Source: an uncultured Caulobacteraceae bacterium (lineage in GTDB: Bacteria; Pseudomonadota; Alphaproteobacteria; Caulobacterales; Caulobacteraceae). Taken from it: DNA of 15,446 nt. Of this stretch, positions 6,146 to 14,721 are shown piece by piece. The stretch is from positions 1-15,446 of the forward strand of contig CAMLRH010000028.1 in NCBI GenBank assembly GCA_946482375.1. The letters are read 5' to 3'. Below the pieces are notes generated by a model. That model was not told where the DNA came from and searched no databases. It saw only the letters and a list, made by a program, of their open reading frames with translations. Made by a program: the position numbers and the translations under genes. Within the stretch, counting starts at the first letter, position 1; the number at the start of each line of letters is the position of its first letter.

Positions 6146-6772
6146 TCAGAACCAGCCGACCACGGCCAGGAAGTGCTTCAGCGCCACCCAGGCCGCCGCG
6201 AAGCCGACCACCAGCAGCCCGGCGCTGAACGCCGTCAGCAGATAGGCGAGCAGCGCCAGCCACCCGTCACGCTGCACGAGCGCGAGACCGAACAGCCCAA
6301 TCACGATCGACGGCATGATGTTGCCGAGCGGGATCGGCAGGATCAGCACGAAGGCGAGCGCCGTGCAGGCCAGCCCCAGAACCCGCTCGGCCCACGGGCT
6401 GAACAGCCAGAGCAGGCGGGGGCTCGACACCTTCTCGATGCGCTGCAACGTCGGTGCGACCTTGTCGTAGGCCTGCTTCAGCCAGGCCCGCTTGATCGGC
6501 CGGTTGTCGAGGAAGCGCGGCAGCCAGGGGCTGCGAACGCCGAGCGCCAGCTGCGGGGCGAGGATGGCGATGGGCGCGCCCAGCACCGTCGTCGAGCCGG
6601 GCGGCAGCGGCAGCAGGTTGGGGATGGCCAGCACGAACAGCAGCGCCCCGAAGGCGCGTCCGCCGAAATGGTCGATCACCTCGCCGAGGGTGACCTCCGG
6701 TTCGGGATCGTCGCTGATGTCGCGCAGGACCTCCGAGAGGGGTCTGGCCCTTTCCGTCCCGTCGCTCTCCAA
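6146..6772 (-). CDS. exoD: ExoD family membrane protein
   Basis: A 208-residue inner-membrane protein of the ExoD family, named for its effect on exopolysaccharide production in rhizobia; the biochemical function is unknown. It has a soluble N-terminal stretch (residues 1-35: PLSEVLRDI, VTLGEVIDHFGGRAFG), then a hydrophobic hairpin with AIPNLLPLPPGS (49-60) and APIAILAPQLALG. Three or four further membrane segments lie in 128-205, including the mirrored LILPIPLGN (143-151). The start is TTG at 6772, chosen because GGAGG at 6782-6778 lies five bases upstream; no ATG or GTG fits better. It lies between rpoN (35 bases upstream) and hpf (48 bases downstream), where most genomes have nothing. A chance insertion is possible. 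Confidence 0.88.
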   Translation of the reverse strand: MESDGTERARPLSEVLRDISDDPEPEVTLGEVIDHFGGRAFGALLFVLAIPNLLPLPPGSTTVLGAPIAILAPQLALGVRSPWLPRFLDNRPIKRAWLKQAYDKVAPTLQRIEKVSSPRLLWLFSPWAERVLGLACTALAFVLILPIPLGNIMPSIVIGLFGLALVQRDGWLALLAYLLTAFSAGLLVVGFAAAWVALKHFLAVVGWF

Positions 6773-6807
6773 GCCAGCCTCCAGCCGCGTCTCGCCACCT
6801 TAACGCG

Positions 6808-8157
6808 TCACAGCGCGTGGCGAAGCATCCGGCGACGTTCGAGGGAGGAAGGAATGCGCATGGCCTCGCGGTACTTGGCGACCGTCCGCCGGGCGATGTC
6901 GACGCCGGCCTCTTTCAGGATCTCGACGATGGCGTCGTCGGAGTGGACGTCGGTTTCCGCCCGCTCGGCCTCGATGAGCTGGCGGATGCGGTGACGCACG
7001 CTCTCGGCCGAGTGGGCTTCGCCGTCCTCGGTCGCGGCGATGGAGGCGGTGAAGAAGAATTTCAGCTCGAAGACCCCGCGTGGCGTGGCCATGAACTTGT
7101 TGGTGGTCACCCGGCTGACGGTGGACTCGTGCATGCCGATGGCCTCGGCCACGGTCTTCAGGTTCAGCGGTTTGAGGTGCTCGACGCCGTAGGCCAGGAA
7201 GGCGTCCTGCTGGCGCACGATCTCGCCGGCGACCTTGAGGATGGTCTTGGCCCGCTGGTCGAGGCTGCGCACCAGCCAGTTCGCCTGGGCCAGGTTCTCG
7301 GCGACGAAGGTCTTGTCGGTCTCGGTGCGCGCGCCCGACGCGATCTGGGCGTGGTAGCGCTTGTCGACCAGCACGCGGGGCAGGGTCTCGGTGTTCAGCT
7401 CGACGTGCCACAGACCCCCGGCGGCCTCCTGCACCATCACGTCCGGCACAACCGGCTGAGAGGGCTCGCCGCCGAAGGCGGCGCCCGGCCTTGGCGTCAG
7501 CGCCTTGAGCTCGGCCAGCATCTCGCGCAGGTCTTCCTCGTCGACGCCGCAGGCCTTCTGCAGCGTCGGCAGGTCGTGGCGAGCCAGCAGGTCGAGGTTC
7601 TCGATCAGCGCCCGCATCGCCGGGTCGTAGCGGTTGCGCTCCTTCAGCTGCAGCGTCAGGCATTCGCCCAGGTCGCGGGCGAAGATCCCCGTCGGCTCGA
7701 AGCCTTGCAGCCGGGTCAGGATGCCCTCGACCAGCCCCTCGGGGCAGCCCAGCCGGTCGGCCAGTTCGGCCAGCGGCGTGCGCATATAGCCGCCGTCGTC
7801 CACCGCCTCGATCAGCGCCCCGGCGACGACGCGTTCGGACGGCTCCAGCCGCATGACGGCCAGCTGGTCGTGCAGGTGTTCGTGCAGGGTCTTCTCGCGG
7901 CGCAGCGGCGCCTCGTCGCCGTCGAAAGGCGCCGAGCCCGCGCCCGTCCCGCGCCAGACCATCGGCTGCGGCGTCGGCGCTGTCTCGCGGCGTTCGGGGG
8001 TGGCGCGCGCCAGCAGCGGATTGCGCTCGAGTTCGGCCTCGACGAAGGCCTCCAGCTCGAGGTTCGACAGCTGCAACAGCTTGATCGCCTGTTGCAGCTG
8101 GGGCGTGACCACCAGGCCCTGCCCCTGCCGAAGCTCCAGTCGCGCGCTCAGCGACAT
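6808..8157 (-). CDS. rpoN: RNA polymerase sigma-54 factor
   Basis: Sigma-54 directs RNA polymerase to -24/-12 promoters and needs an AAA+ activator to open them; in Caulobacter it controls flagellar and stalk genes. The 449-residue product has the glutamine- and leucine-rich activator region I (residues 9-49, LVVTPQLQQAIKLLQLSNLEL), a short acidic region II (to about 90), the core-binding domain, the helix-turn-helix LKTVAEAIGMHESTVSRVT, and the RpoN box ARRTVAKYRE at 422-431 that reads the -24 element. It is slightly shorter than E. coli RpoN (477), mostly in region II. The ATG at 8157 has AAGGAT about 12 bases upstream. lptB, often upstream of rpoN, is absent; the divergent rsmI is there instead. 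Confidence 0.98.
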   Translation of the reverse strand: MSLSARLELRQGQGLVVTPQLQQAIKLLQLSNLELEAFVEAELERNPLLARATPERRETAPTPQPMVWRGTGAGSAPFDGDEAPLRREKTLHEHLHDQLAVMRLEPSERVVAGALIEAVDDGGYMRTPLAELADRLGCPEGLVEGILTRLQGFEPTGIFARDLGECLTLQLKERNRYDPAMRALIENLDLLARHDLPTLQKACGVDEEDLREMLAELKALTPRPGAAFGGEPSQPVVPDVMVQEAAGGLWHVELNTETLPRVLVDKRYHAQIASGARTETDKTFVAENLAQANWLVRSLDQRAKTILKVAGEIVRQQDAFLAYGVEHLKPLNLKTVAEAIGMHESTVSRVTTNKFMATPRGVFELKFFFTASIAATEDGEAHSAESVRHRIRQLIEAERAETDVHSDDAIVEILKEAGVDIARRTVAKYREAMRIPSSLERRRMLRHAL

Positions 8158-8174
8158 CCGTCCAAAGATCCTTC

Positions 8175-8190
8175 TGGCCCAATTCTTGCC
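8175..8190 (+). promoter_or_regulatory. Sigma-54-type promoter pointing toward rsmI
   Basis: TGGCCCAATTCTTGCC keeps the obligatory GG-N10-GC spacing of -24/-12 promoters, with TGGC and TTGC both intact; the best consensus is TGGCAC-N5-TTGCW. It lies in the 113-base spacer between rpoN and rsmI, 80 bases before the rsmI ATG, so a start near 8201 is predicted. No activator site was recognised. On the opposite strand the same bases give a weaker match. Confidence 0.4.
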
Positions 8191-8214
8191 TGTCGCTGTA
8201 ACGGGCAGGGGTTA

Positions 8215-8233
8215 ATGTCCCCTTGGCGGACAT
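8215..8233. repeat. Small dyad in the rpoN-rsmI spacer
   Basis: ATGTCC (8215-8220) and GGACAT (8228-8233) form a perfect 6-bp inverted repeat with a 7-base spacer. AGGGG/CCCCT (8207-8211, 8219-8223) overlaps it as an alternative. It lies between the two divergent genes and could be an operator, but the arms are short and chance is possible. Confidence 0.25.
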
Positions 8234-8270
8234 AGCTTGACGGTGCGGCGTAACGTCCTACTGCGAGAGG

Positions 8271-9134
8271 ATGGCCCAGCACCCGCCCCCACCGCCGTTG
8301 TCGCAAGCGCCGCTTAGCCCCGGGCTCTATGTGGTGGCGACCCCCATCGGCAACCTGCGCGACATCACCCTTCGGGCGCTCGACGTGCTGAACCAGGCCG
8401 ACCTGGTGCTGGCCGAGGACACCCGCGTCACCGCCAAGCTGCTCAGCGCCTATCGCCTGTCGAAGAAGATGGAGCGCTACGACGAGCACGCCGCCGAGCG
8501 CGCCCGGCCGAAGATCATGGAGGCGCTGGCGGGCGGGGCCCGGGTGGCGCTGGTCTCCGACGCCGGCACGCCGCTGGTCTCCGATCCCGGCTACCGGCTG
8601 GTCCGCGAGGCGCTGGCGGAGGGTTTCACGGTCGTCCCCATCCCCGGCCCCGCGGCGCCGCTGGCGGCCCTGACCCTGGCCGGCCTGCCCACCGACCGCT
8701 TCCTGTTCGCGGGCTTCCCGCCGCCGAAGAGCGCGGCGCGCAAGACCTTCCTGACCGAACTCGTCCCCGTCCGCGCCACGCTCATCTTCTTCGAGGGCGG
8801 CTCGCGGCTGGCCGCCAGCCTCGCCGACATGGCCGAGGTCTTTGGCCCCCGCCAGGCCGCGGTCGCCCGCGAACTGACCAAGCTGCACGAGACCTGCATC
8901 CGGGGGACGCTTCCGGAGCTGGCCGCCGACCCGCGCCTCGACCACCCGAAGGGTGAGATCGTCGTGCTGGTCGGGCCGGGCGAGGAGGCTGTCGCCTCTG
9001 CCGAAGACGCCGACGCCGCGCTGGCCGAGGCGCTGACCCGCCTGCCGCCGGGCGAAGCCGCCGCCGAGGTGGCCAGGGCGCTCGGCCTCTCGCGACGCGA
9101 CCTCTACCGCCGGGCGCTGGAGCTGAAGCGGTGA
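8271..9134 (+). CDS. rsmI: 16S rRNA (cytidine(1402)-2'-O)-methyltransferase
   Basis: It 2'-O-methylates C1402 in the decoding centre of 16S rRNA, working with RsmH. The 287-residue product has the tetrapyrrole-methylase fold: LYVVATPIGNLRD at 19-31, LVLAEDTRVTAKLL, the SAM-binding SDAGTPLVSDPG at 96-107, then PIPGPAAPLAALTLAGLPTD and FAGFPPPK. The C-terminal part (GEIVVLVGPG, then a small helical domain ending LSRRDLYRRALELKR) is typical. A proline-rich stretch lies before residue 18. The ATG at 8271 directly follows GAGAGG, an unusually close ribosome site; no better start was seen. Its TGA overlaps the yraN GTG by three bases. First gene of the rsmI-yraN-sirB1-gshB group. Confidence 0.97.
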   Translation: MAQHPPPPPLSQAPLSPGLYVVATPIGNLRDITLRALDVLNQADLVLAEDTRVTAKLLSAYRLSKKMERYDEHAAERARPKIMEALAGGARVALVSDAGTPLVSDPGYRLVREALAEGFTVVPIPGPAAPLAALTLAGLPTDRFLFAGFPPPKSAARKTFLTELVPVRATLIFFEGGSRLAASLADMAEVFGPRQAAVARELTKLHETCIRGTLPELAADPRLDHPKGEIVVLVGPGEEAVASAEDADAALAEALTRLPPGEAAAEVARALGLSRRDLYRRALELKR

Positions 9135-9502
9135 GCGTGCGCCAGGCGCGCGGGACGGCCGCGCGCCTCTCCGGCCGTCGCGGCGAAATCATCGCCGCCG
9201 TCTGGCTGATGGCCAAAGGCTACCGCATCCTCGGCTTTCGGCTCGGCTCGAAGCAGGGCGAGATCGACCTCCTCGCGCTGCGCCGTGGCGTACTGGCGGT
9301 GGTCGAGGTGAAACGCCGCCGCACCCTGGAAGCCGCCCTCGAAGCCGTACATCCCGGCCAGCGCGAACGCCTGCGTAGAGCGGCCGCCCAGATCGCTTCG
9401 CGCCGTCCCGCGTTGAGGCATGCAGCGATCCGGCTCGATCTCTTCGCGCTCGCGCCGGGCAGATGGCCGCGTCATATTCCCGACGCTTGGCGGGGCGGCT
9501 AA
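9131..9502 (+). CDS. yraN: YraN/UPF0102 family endonuclease-like protein
   Basis: A small protein with the restriction-endonuclease-like fold related to Holliday-junction resolvases; its substrate is not established. The 123-residue product has the family pattern SGRRGEIIAAVWLMAKGYRI, then GEIDLLAL (43-50), and VVEVKRR (57-63). Asp46, Glu59 and Lys61 form the usual D-ExK metal site, with Glu19 the extra conserved acid. The start is GTG at 9131, overlapping the rsmI stop, so translation is probably coupled. The pairing of rsmI and yraN is widespread in proteobacteria. Confidence 0.93.
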   Translation: MSVRQARGTAARLSGRRGEIIAAVWLMAKGYRILGFRLGSKQGEIDLLALRRGVLAVVEVKRRRTLEAALEAVHPGQRERLRRAAAQIASRRPALRHAAIRLDLFALAPGRWPRHIPDAWRGG

Positions 9503-9534
9503 AGGCTTGGGAAAGGGAGGCGCGCCTTATCGGT

Positions 9535-10350
9535 ATGACGCGCGAGGAAGCCGAAGCGGTCCTGACGGCGGCGGGCAAGGCCGGCGACAACGACTTCCCG
9601 TTGCTGGAAGCCGCGATCGCCTGCGCCGTGCACGAAAATCCCGAACGCGACGTCGAGCTGGCGCAGGACCTGGGCGCCGAGGCGGTGCAGCGCCTGCGCG
9701 ACCGGCTGCAACGTGAATCGCCCGAGGAAGCGCTGGCCGAGGCCATCGCCGGTGACCTGCGCCTGACCGGCGACCTGCTCAGCTACGACCACCCCGACAA
9801 CGCCGACATCATCGCCGTCGCCGAGCGGCGCAAGGGCCTGCCGGTGGCGCTCGGCGTCTACTACATCCACGCCGGGCGCAAGGCGGGGCTCGCGCTGCAA
9901 GGCGTCGACTTCCCCGGCCACTTCCTGCTGCGCGTCGAGACGGAAGAGGGCCCGCTGGCGCTCGACCCGTTCAGCGAGGGCCGCGTGGTGCTGCCCTCCG
10001 AGCTGACCCGCCGGGCGCTGCGCACCGGGCTGACCCCCGACGTCGCCGGACGGCTCGACCGCCTGATGGCGCCGGTGAGCGACCGCGCCGTGCTGGTGCG
10101 GCTGCAGAACAACGTCTTCGCCCGCGCCGCCGCCAACCGGAACTACGCACAGGCGGAACGCTCCGCCCTGCGGCGGGCCCTGCTCGACCCCACCGACCAC
10201 CGCCCCTGGCTCGACGTCGCCGCCGCCCGCGAAGGGCAGGGCGCGCTGGCGGGGGCCTTGCAGGCGCTCAACCAAGCACAAATCTTGGACGGTGGCGCTG
10301 CGATTGCAGCGCGCGCAGCGCGTGAACGTGTAAGGCTGCGCCTCAACTAG
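9535..10350 (+). CDS. SirB1 / transglutaminase-like family protein
   Basis: A 271-residue protein of the SirB1 group: a degenerate transglutaminase-like domain followed by a TPR-like helical region. Visible motifs are the helical start LLEAAIACAV, then RRKGLPVALGVYY (98-110), GVDFPGHFLLRV (123-134) and LDPFSEGRVVL. The C-terminal helices around LVRLQNNVFARAAANRNYAQAERSA... read as tetratricopeptide-like repeats. Molecular function is unknown. The ATG at 9535 is chosen over the ATG at 9463, which lies inside yraN, because the family begins near here; AAGGGAGG (9513-9520) is a rather distant 14 bases away. It lies 32 bases after yraN and 18 before gshB. Confidence 0.87.
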   Translation: MTREEAEAVLTAAGKAGDNDFPLLEAAIACAVHENPERDVELAQDLGAEAVQRLRDRLQRESPEEALAEAIAGDLRLTGDLLSYDHPDNADIIAVAERRKGLPVALGVYYIHAGRKAGLALQGVDFPGHFLLRVETEEGPLALDPFSEGRVVLPSELTRRALRTGLTPDVAGRLDRLMAPVSDRAVLVRLQNNVFARAAANRNYAQAERSALRRALLDPTDHRPWLDVAAAREGQGALAGALQALNQAQILDGGAAIAARAARERVRLRLN

Positions 10351-10368
10351 CGCCGCCGTGGGGTCCCT

Positions 10369-11319
<951 letters not shown>

Positions 11320-11418
11320 CTTGACGCTTTAATGACGTCGGCCAAGCCACTGAACGGTCACACCTTCCCGAAAAGTTCCGTTTTTGTTCTTGATCCGGTG
11401 CGATAGCCGTGCTGGAGA

Positions 11419-11427
11419 TGTGGATAA
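11419..11427 (-). promoter_or_regulatory. Perfect DnaA-box 9-mer upstream of comM
   Basis: TGTGGATAA on the plus strand is the exact reverse complement of the DnaA box TTATCCACA. It lies 28 bases before the comM start, in the 136-base gshB-comM spacer. DnaA acts as a transcription factor in Caulobacter and other bacteria, so it could tie this gene to the cell cycle. One box alone is weak evidence. Confidence 0.4.
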
Positions 11428-11455
11428 GTCGCACGCGTCAGCAGCCGGGGGGAGC

Positions 11456-12988
11456 ATGGTCGCGCGGGTCATCACGGTGGCGTTCCAGGGCGTGGAAGCG
11501 CGCCGCGTGGACGTCGAGGTCCAGCTGACCGGCGGCGAAGGCGCCATCGTCATCGTGGGCCTCGGCGACAAGGCCGTCAGCGAAAGCCGCGAACGGGTGC
11601 GCGGGGCCTTCGCGGGATTGGGTTTGGCCATGCCCGGCAAGCGGGTGGTGGTGAATCTCGCCCCCGCCGACCTCCCCAAGGAAGGCAGCCACTACGACCT
11701 GCCGATCGCGCTTTCGATCATGGCGGCGATGGGCGTCATCCCGCCCGACAGCCTGAACGGCTGGTGCGCGGTCGGCGAGCTGTCGCTGGACGGCCGCATC
11801 ATGCCGGTGGCGGGCGCCCTGCCGGCCGCCGTGGCCGCGAGCGCCATGGGCCTTGGCCTGATCTGCCCCGAGGCCTGCGGGCCGGAAGCGGCCTGGGCGG
11901 GCGACGCCGCCATTCTCGCGCCCCGCTCGCTGATCTCGCTGGTCAACCATTTCCGGGGTACGCAGGTCATGGGTCAGCCCCAGCCCGGCCCTGTCGTCGA
12001 GGATGCGGCCGCCCTCGACCTGCGCGACGTGAAGGGTCAGGAGAACGCCAAGCGGGCGCTGGAGATCGCCGCCGCCGGCGGCCACAACCTGCTGTTCTGC
12101 GGACCGCCGGGCTCGGGCAAGTCGATGCTGGCTCAGCGCCTCCCGGGCCTGTTGCCGCCGCTCTCGGCCGCCGAGCTCCTCGAAACCTCCATGGTCCATT
12201 CGGTCGCCGGGCTGATCGCCAAGGGCACGCTGACCCGCACCCGTCCGTTCCGCGCCCCGCACCATTCCGCCAGCATGGCCGCGCTGACCGGCGGCGGAAT
12301 CAAGGCCAAGCCCGGCGAGGTGTCGCTGGCTCACAACGGCGTCCTCTTCCTCGACGAACTCCCCGAATTCCAGCCGCAGGCCTTGGACTCGCTCCGCCAG
12401 CCCCTCGAAACCGGCGAGGTCAACGTCGCCCGCGCCAACTTCCACGTCCGCTATCCGGCCCGCGTCCAACTCGTCGCCGCCATGAACCCCTGCCGCTGCG
12501 GCGTCGGCGGGCCGGGCAAGGGCGCCTGCGGCAAGGCCCCGCGCTGCCAGCGCGACTACCAGAACCGCATCTCCGGCCCGCTTCTCGACCGGATCGACCT
12601 GCAGGTCGACGTTCCGCCCGTCACCGCCGCCGATCTCGCCCTGCCGCCGCCGACCGAAGGCACCGCCGAAGCCGCCACCCGTGTGGCGCAGGCCCGCGAG
12701 GCCCAGGACCAGCGCGGCGCCCTCAATGCCGCCCTCGAAGGCAAGGACCTCGAAACCGCCGTCGCCCTCGACGACCCCGCCCGCGCGCTGATGAGCCGCG
12801 CCGCCGAAGCCGGCCAGCTCACCGCCCGCGGCTGGACCCGCACGCTGCGTCTCGCCCGCACCATCGCCGACCTCGAAGGCGCCCCCGCCGTCCGCCGCGT
12901 CCACGTCGCCGAAGCCCTCATCTACCGCCGCGTCGGCCCGGCTTCCGAGCAACCCATGCCGCTGCAGACCTTTTCCTCGACGATCTGA
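11456..12988 (+). CDS. comM: ComM/YifB family AAA+ ATPase (Mg-chelatase-like)
   Basis: ComM is a hexameric helicase that drives branch migration when incoming DNA is integrated during natural transformation; homologues also occur in bacteria not known to be competent. The 510-residue product has the N-terminal ChlI/Lon-protease-like domain (TVAFQGVEARRVDVEV, GLGDKAVSESRERVR, NLAPADLPKEGSHYDLPIAL) and Walker A GPPGSGKS at 216-223. It also has the segment RPFRAPHHSAS, Walker B GVLFLDELPE (295-304), a cysteine cluster NPCRCG...CGKAPRC that may bind zinc, and SGPLLDRIDLQVDVP. The ATG at 11456 is preferred because family members start MxARVxTVAFQG; the upstream TTG at 11384 adds 24 unrelated residues. 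A GGGGGGAG run lies one base before the ATG. Confidence 0.96.
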   Translation: MVARVITVAFQGVEARRVDVEVQLTGGEGAIVIVGLGDKAVSESRERVRGAFAGLGLAMPGKRVVVNLAPADLPKEGSHYDLPIALSIMAAMGVIPPDSLNGWCAVGELSLDGRIMPVAGALPAAVAASAMGLGLICPEACGPEAAWAGDAAILAPRSLISLVNHFRGTQVMGQPQPGPVVEDAAALDLRDVKGQENAKRALEIAAAGGHNLLFCGPPGSGKSMLAQRLPGLLPPLSAAELLETSMVHSVAGLIAKGTLTRTRPFRAPHHSASMAALTGGGIKAKPGEVSLAHNGVLFLDELPEFQPQALDSLRQPLETGEVNVARANFHVRYPARVQLVAAMNPCRCGVGGPGKGACGKAPRCQRDYQNRISGPLLDRIDLQVDVPPVTAADLALPPPTEGTAEAATRVAQAREAQDQRGALNAALEGKDLETAVALDDPARALMSRAAEAGQLTARGWTRTLRLARTIADLEGAPAVRRVHVAEALIYRRVGPASEQPMPLQTFSSTI

Positions 12989-13029
12989 GCAACGCGGGCC
13001 AAGCTCGCGCGTCAGTTTGAGGAAGCCGC

Positions 13030-14721
13030 ATGACCGCAGACGCCGAGACTCCCAAGCGCAGCGCCCTTGGCGCCCTGATGGTTTACCTCGAGCGTCGCAG
13101 CCTTGTGATGCTGGCGCTGGGCTTCTCGGCCGGTCTGCCGAACCTCTTGATCTTCGACACCCTGTCGGCGTGGCTGCGCGACGCCGGGCTGTCGCTGGAG
13201 GTCATTGGCTTCTTCAGCCTCGCCACGCTGGCCTATTCGCTGAAGTTCATCTGGGCGCCCCTGGTCGACCGCACCGCCATCCCGGTGCTGACCCGCTTCC
13301 TCGGCCACCGGCGCAGCTGGATGATCGCCATGCAGGCGCTGGTGATCCTCGGTCTCTGGCTGATCGCCGGGACCAATCCGGCCGCCGACCTCGGCCGCAT
13401 GGCGCTGCTCGCGGTGCTGGTCGGCTTCACCGCCGCCACGCAGGACATCGTCATCGACGCCTGGCGGATCGAAGCCGTTGACGAAAGCCGGCAGGGGGCG
13501 ATGGCGGCGGCCTACCAGTGGGGCTACCGCATCGCCATGATCGTGGCCGGCGCCGTGCCGCTGATCCTGGCCGACAACTACGGCTGGAACCTCTCCTACG
13601 CCGTCATGGCCGGCCTCATGGGCGTCGGCGTGGCGGGCGTTCTCTTTGCCCCGCGCGAGACCGCCCACTCGATCCGCCCCATCCCGGTCGGTGACGTCCC
13701 GTCGCGTCCGGCTCTGGAGATCGTCGAATGGCTGGCGCGCCTCGCCGTTATCGCCGTCGCCGCGCTGATCGTCGGCTCGGGCCTCACCGGCAAGCCCGAC
13801 CTGCTGCTTTCCATCCTGGGGTCTCCCGCCGCGCTGTCGCCGCTCGGCGAAGCCTGGACGGCCGACGAGACCGGCGTCTTTGTCCAGTTCGCCGCCGTGG
13901 TCGCGGGCCTGCTGCTGCTGGTCGCCGCCTGCTGGCCGCTGCCGGGATTCAGGACGCGGCCGGGCGCCTATCTCGCCGGCTCGTTCGGCGAGCCGCTGAT
14001 GGACTTCTTCCGCCGTTTCGCGGGCGTGGCGGCGCTGATCCTGGCGCTGATCTGCCTCTACCGGGTCAGCGACTTCGTCCTGAACATCATGAACCCCTTC
14101 TACCTCGACCTCGGCTTCACCAAGACCGAGGTGGCCGAGGTGCGGAAGGTGTTTGGGGTCATCATGTCGATCCTCGGTGTCTTCTTCGGCGGGCTGGCGG
14201 TGGCGCGGCTCGGCCTCATGCGCTCGCTGATCATCGGCGCTTTCGCGGGCCCCCTGAGCAACCTCGTCTTCGCCTGGCTGGCGACGCAGGGGCCCGAACT
14301 CAGCGCGCTGTTCGTCGCCATCGGCATCGACAACATCGCCTCAGGTTTCGCCGGCACCTGCCTGATCGCCTACATGTCCAGCCTGACGAGCGTCGGCTTC
14401 ACGGCCACCCAGTACGCGCTGTTCTCGTCGCTCTATGCGCTGCCCGGAAAGCTGATCGCCTCGCAGTCGGGCCGCATCGTCGAAGGGGCCGCCCGCAGCG
14501 CTGACGCCGGGGGCATGGCGGCTTCCCTGAAATCCCTCTTCGTCGGCCTGCCCGAGGGCGCGCTGGTCGAAGGCGCGGCCAAGACCGGGGTGACCCCCGC
14601 GGCGCTCGGCAGCGGCTACGTCACCTTCTTCCTCTATTCGACGCTGATCGGCGTCGCGGCCATCGTCCTGGTCTTCATCGTCTCCCGGCGGCAGCCTCAG
14701 GTCGTCAAACAGACCACCTGA
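13030..14721 (+). CDS. ampG: AmpG-type MFS transporter (muropeptide permease family)
   Basis: A polytopic inner-membrane carrier of the AmpG branch of the major facilitator superfamily, which imports anhydromuropeptides for cell-wall recycling. The 563-residue product shows GFSAGLPNLLIFDTLSAWLRD, LKFIWAPLVDR, LGHRRSW, and the diagnostic ATQDIVIDAWR (136-146) in the N-terminal half. YRVSDFVLNIMNPFYLDLGFTKTEV and a small C-terminal set of helices follow. It is about 70 residues longer than E. coli AmpG (491). The excess lies mainly in an extra hydrophobic stretch between about 230 and 305. GAGGAAG lies six bases before the ATG, 41 bases after comM. The last 25 bases overlap the convergent protease gene. 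The substrate is inferred from family only. Confidence 0.87.
   Translation: MTADAETPKRSALGALMVYLERRSLVMLALGFSAGLPNLLIFDTLSAWLRDAGLSLEVIGFFSLATLAYSLKFIWAPLVDRTAIPVLTRFLGHRRSWMIAMQALVILGLWLIAGTNPAADLGRMALLAVLVGFTAATQDIVIDAWRIEAVDESRQGAMAAAYQWGYRIAMIVAGAVPLILADNYGWNLSYAVMAGLMGVGVAGVLFAPRETAHSIRPIPVGDVPSRPALEIVEWLARLAVIAVAALIVGSGLTGKPDLLLSILGSPAALSPLGEAWTADETGVFVQFAAVVAGLLLLVAACWPLPGFRTRPGAYLAGSFGEPLMDFFRRFAGVAALILALICLYRVSDFVLNIMNPFYLDLGFTKTEVAEVRKVFGVIMSILGVFFGGLAVARLGLMRSLIIGAFAGPLSNLVFAWLATQGPELSALFVAIGIDNIASGFAGTCLIAYMSSLTSVGFTATQYALFSSLYALPGKLIASQSGRIVEGAARSADAGGMAASLKSLFVGLPEGALVEGAAKTGVTPAALGSGYVTFFLYSTLIGVAAIVLVFIVSRRQPQVVKQTT

Noticed and set aside
6817..8235. 472-residue open frame antisense to rpoN
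   Set aside because: Shadow of rpoN's codon bias; low-complexity, no motif, and it covers the rpoN-rsmI promoter spacer.
11353..11390. AACGG...CCGTTTTTG downstream of gshB as a terminator
   Set aside because: Only five pairs around a loop of about 20 bases; too weak to call despite the T-run.
11384..11455. Upstream TTG start for comM adding 24 residues
   Set aside because: The added residues match nothing in the family, and the frame would run over the DnaA box and probable promoter region.
11438..12952. 504-residue open frame antisense to comM
   Set aside because: The composition (Gly, Ala, Asp, His, Arg rich, no recognisable fold) is that of a GC-rich shadow frame, and the plus strand encodes a clear ComM.
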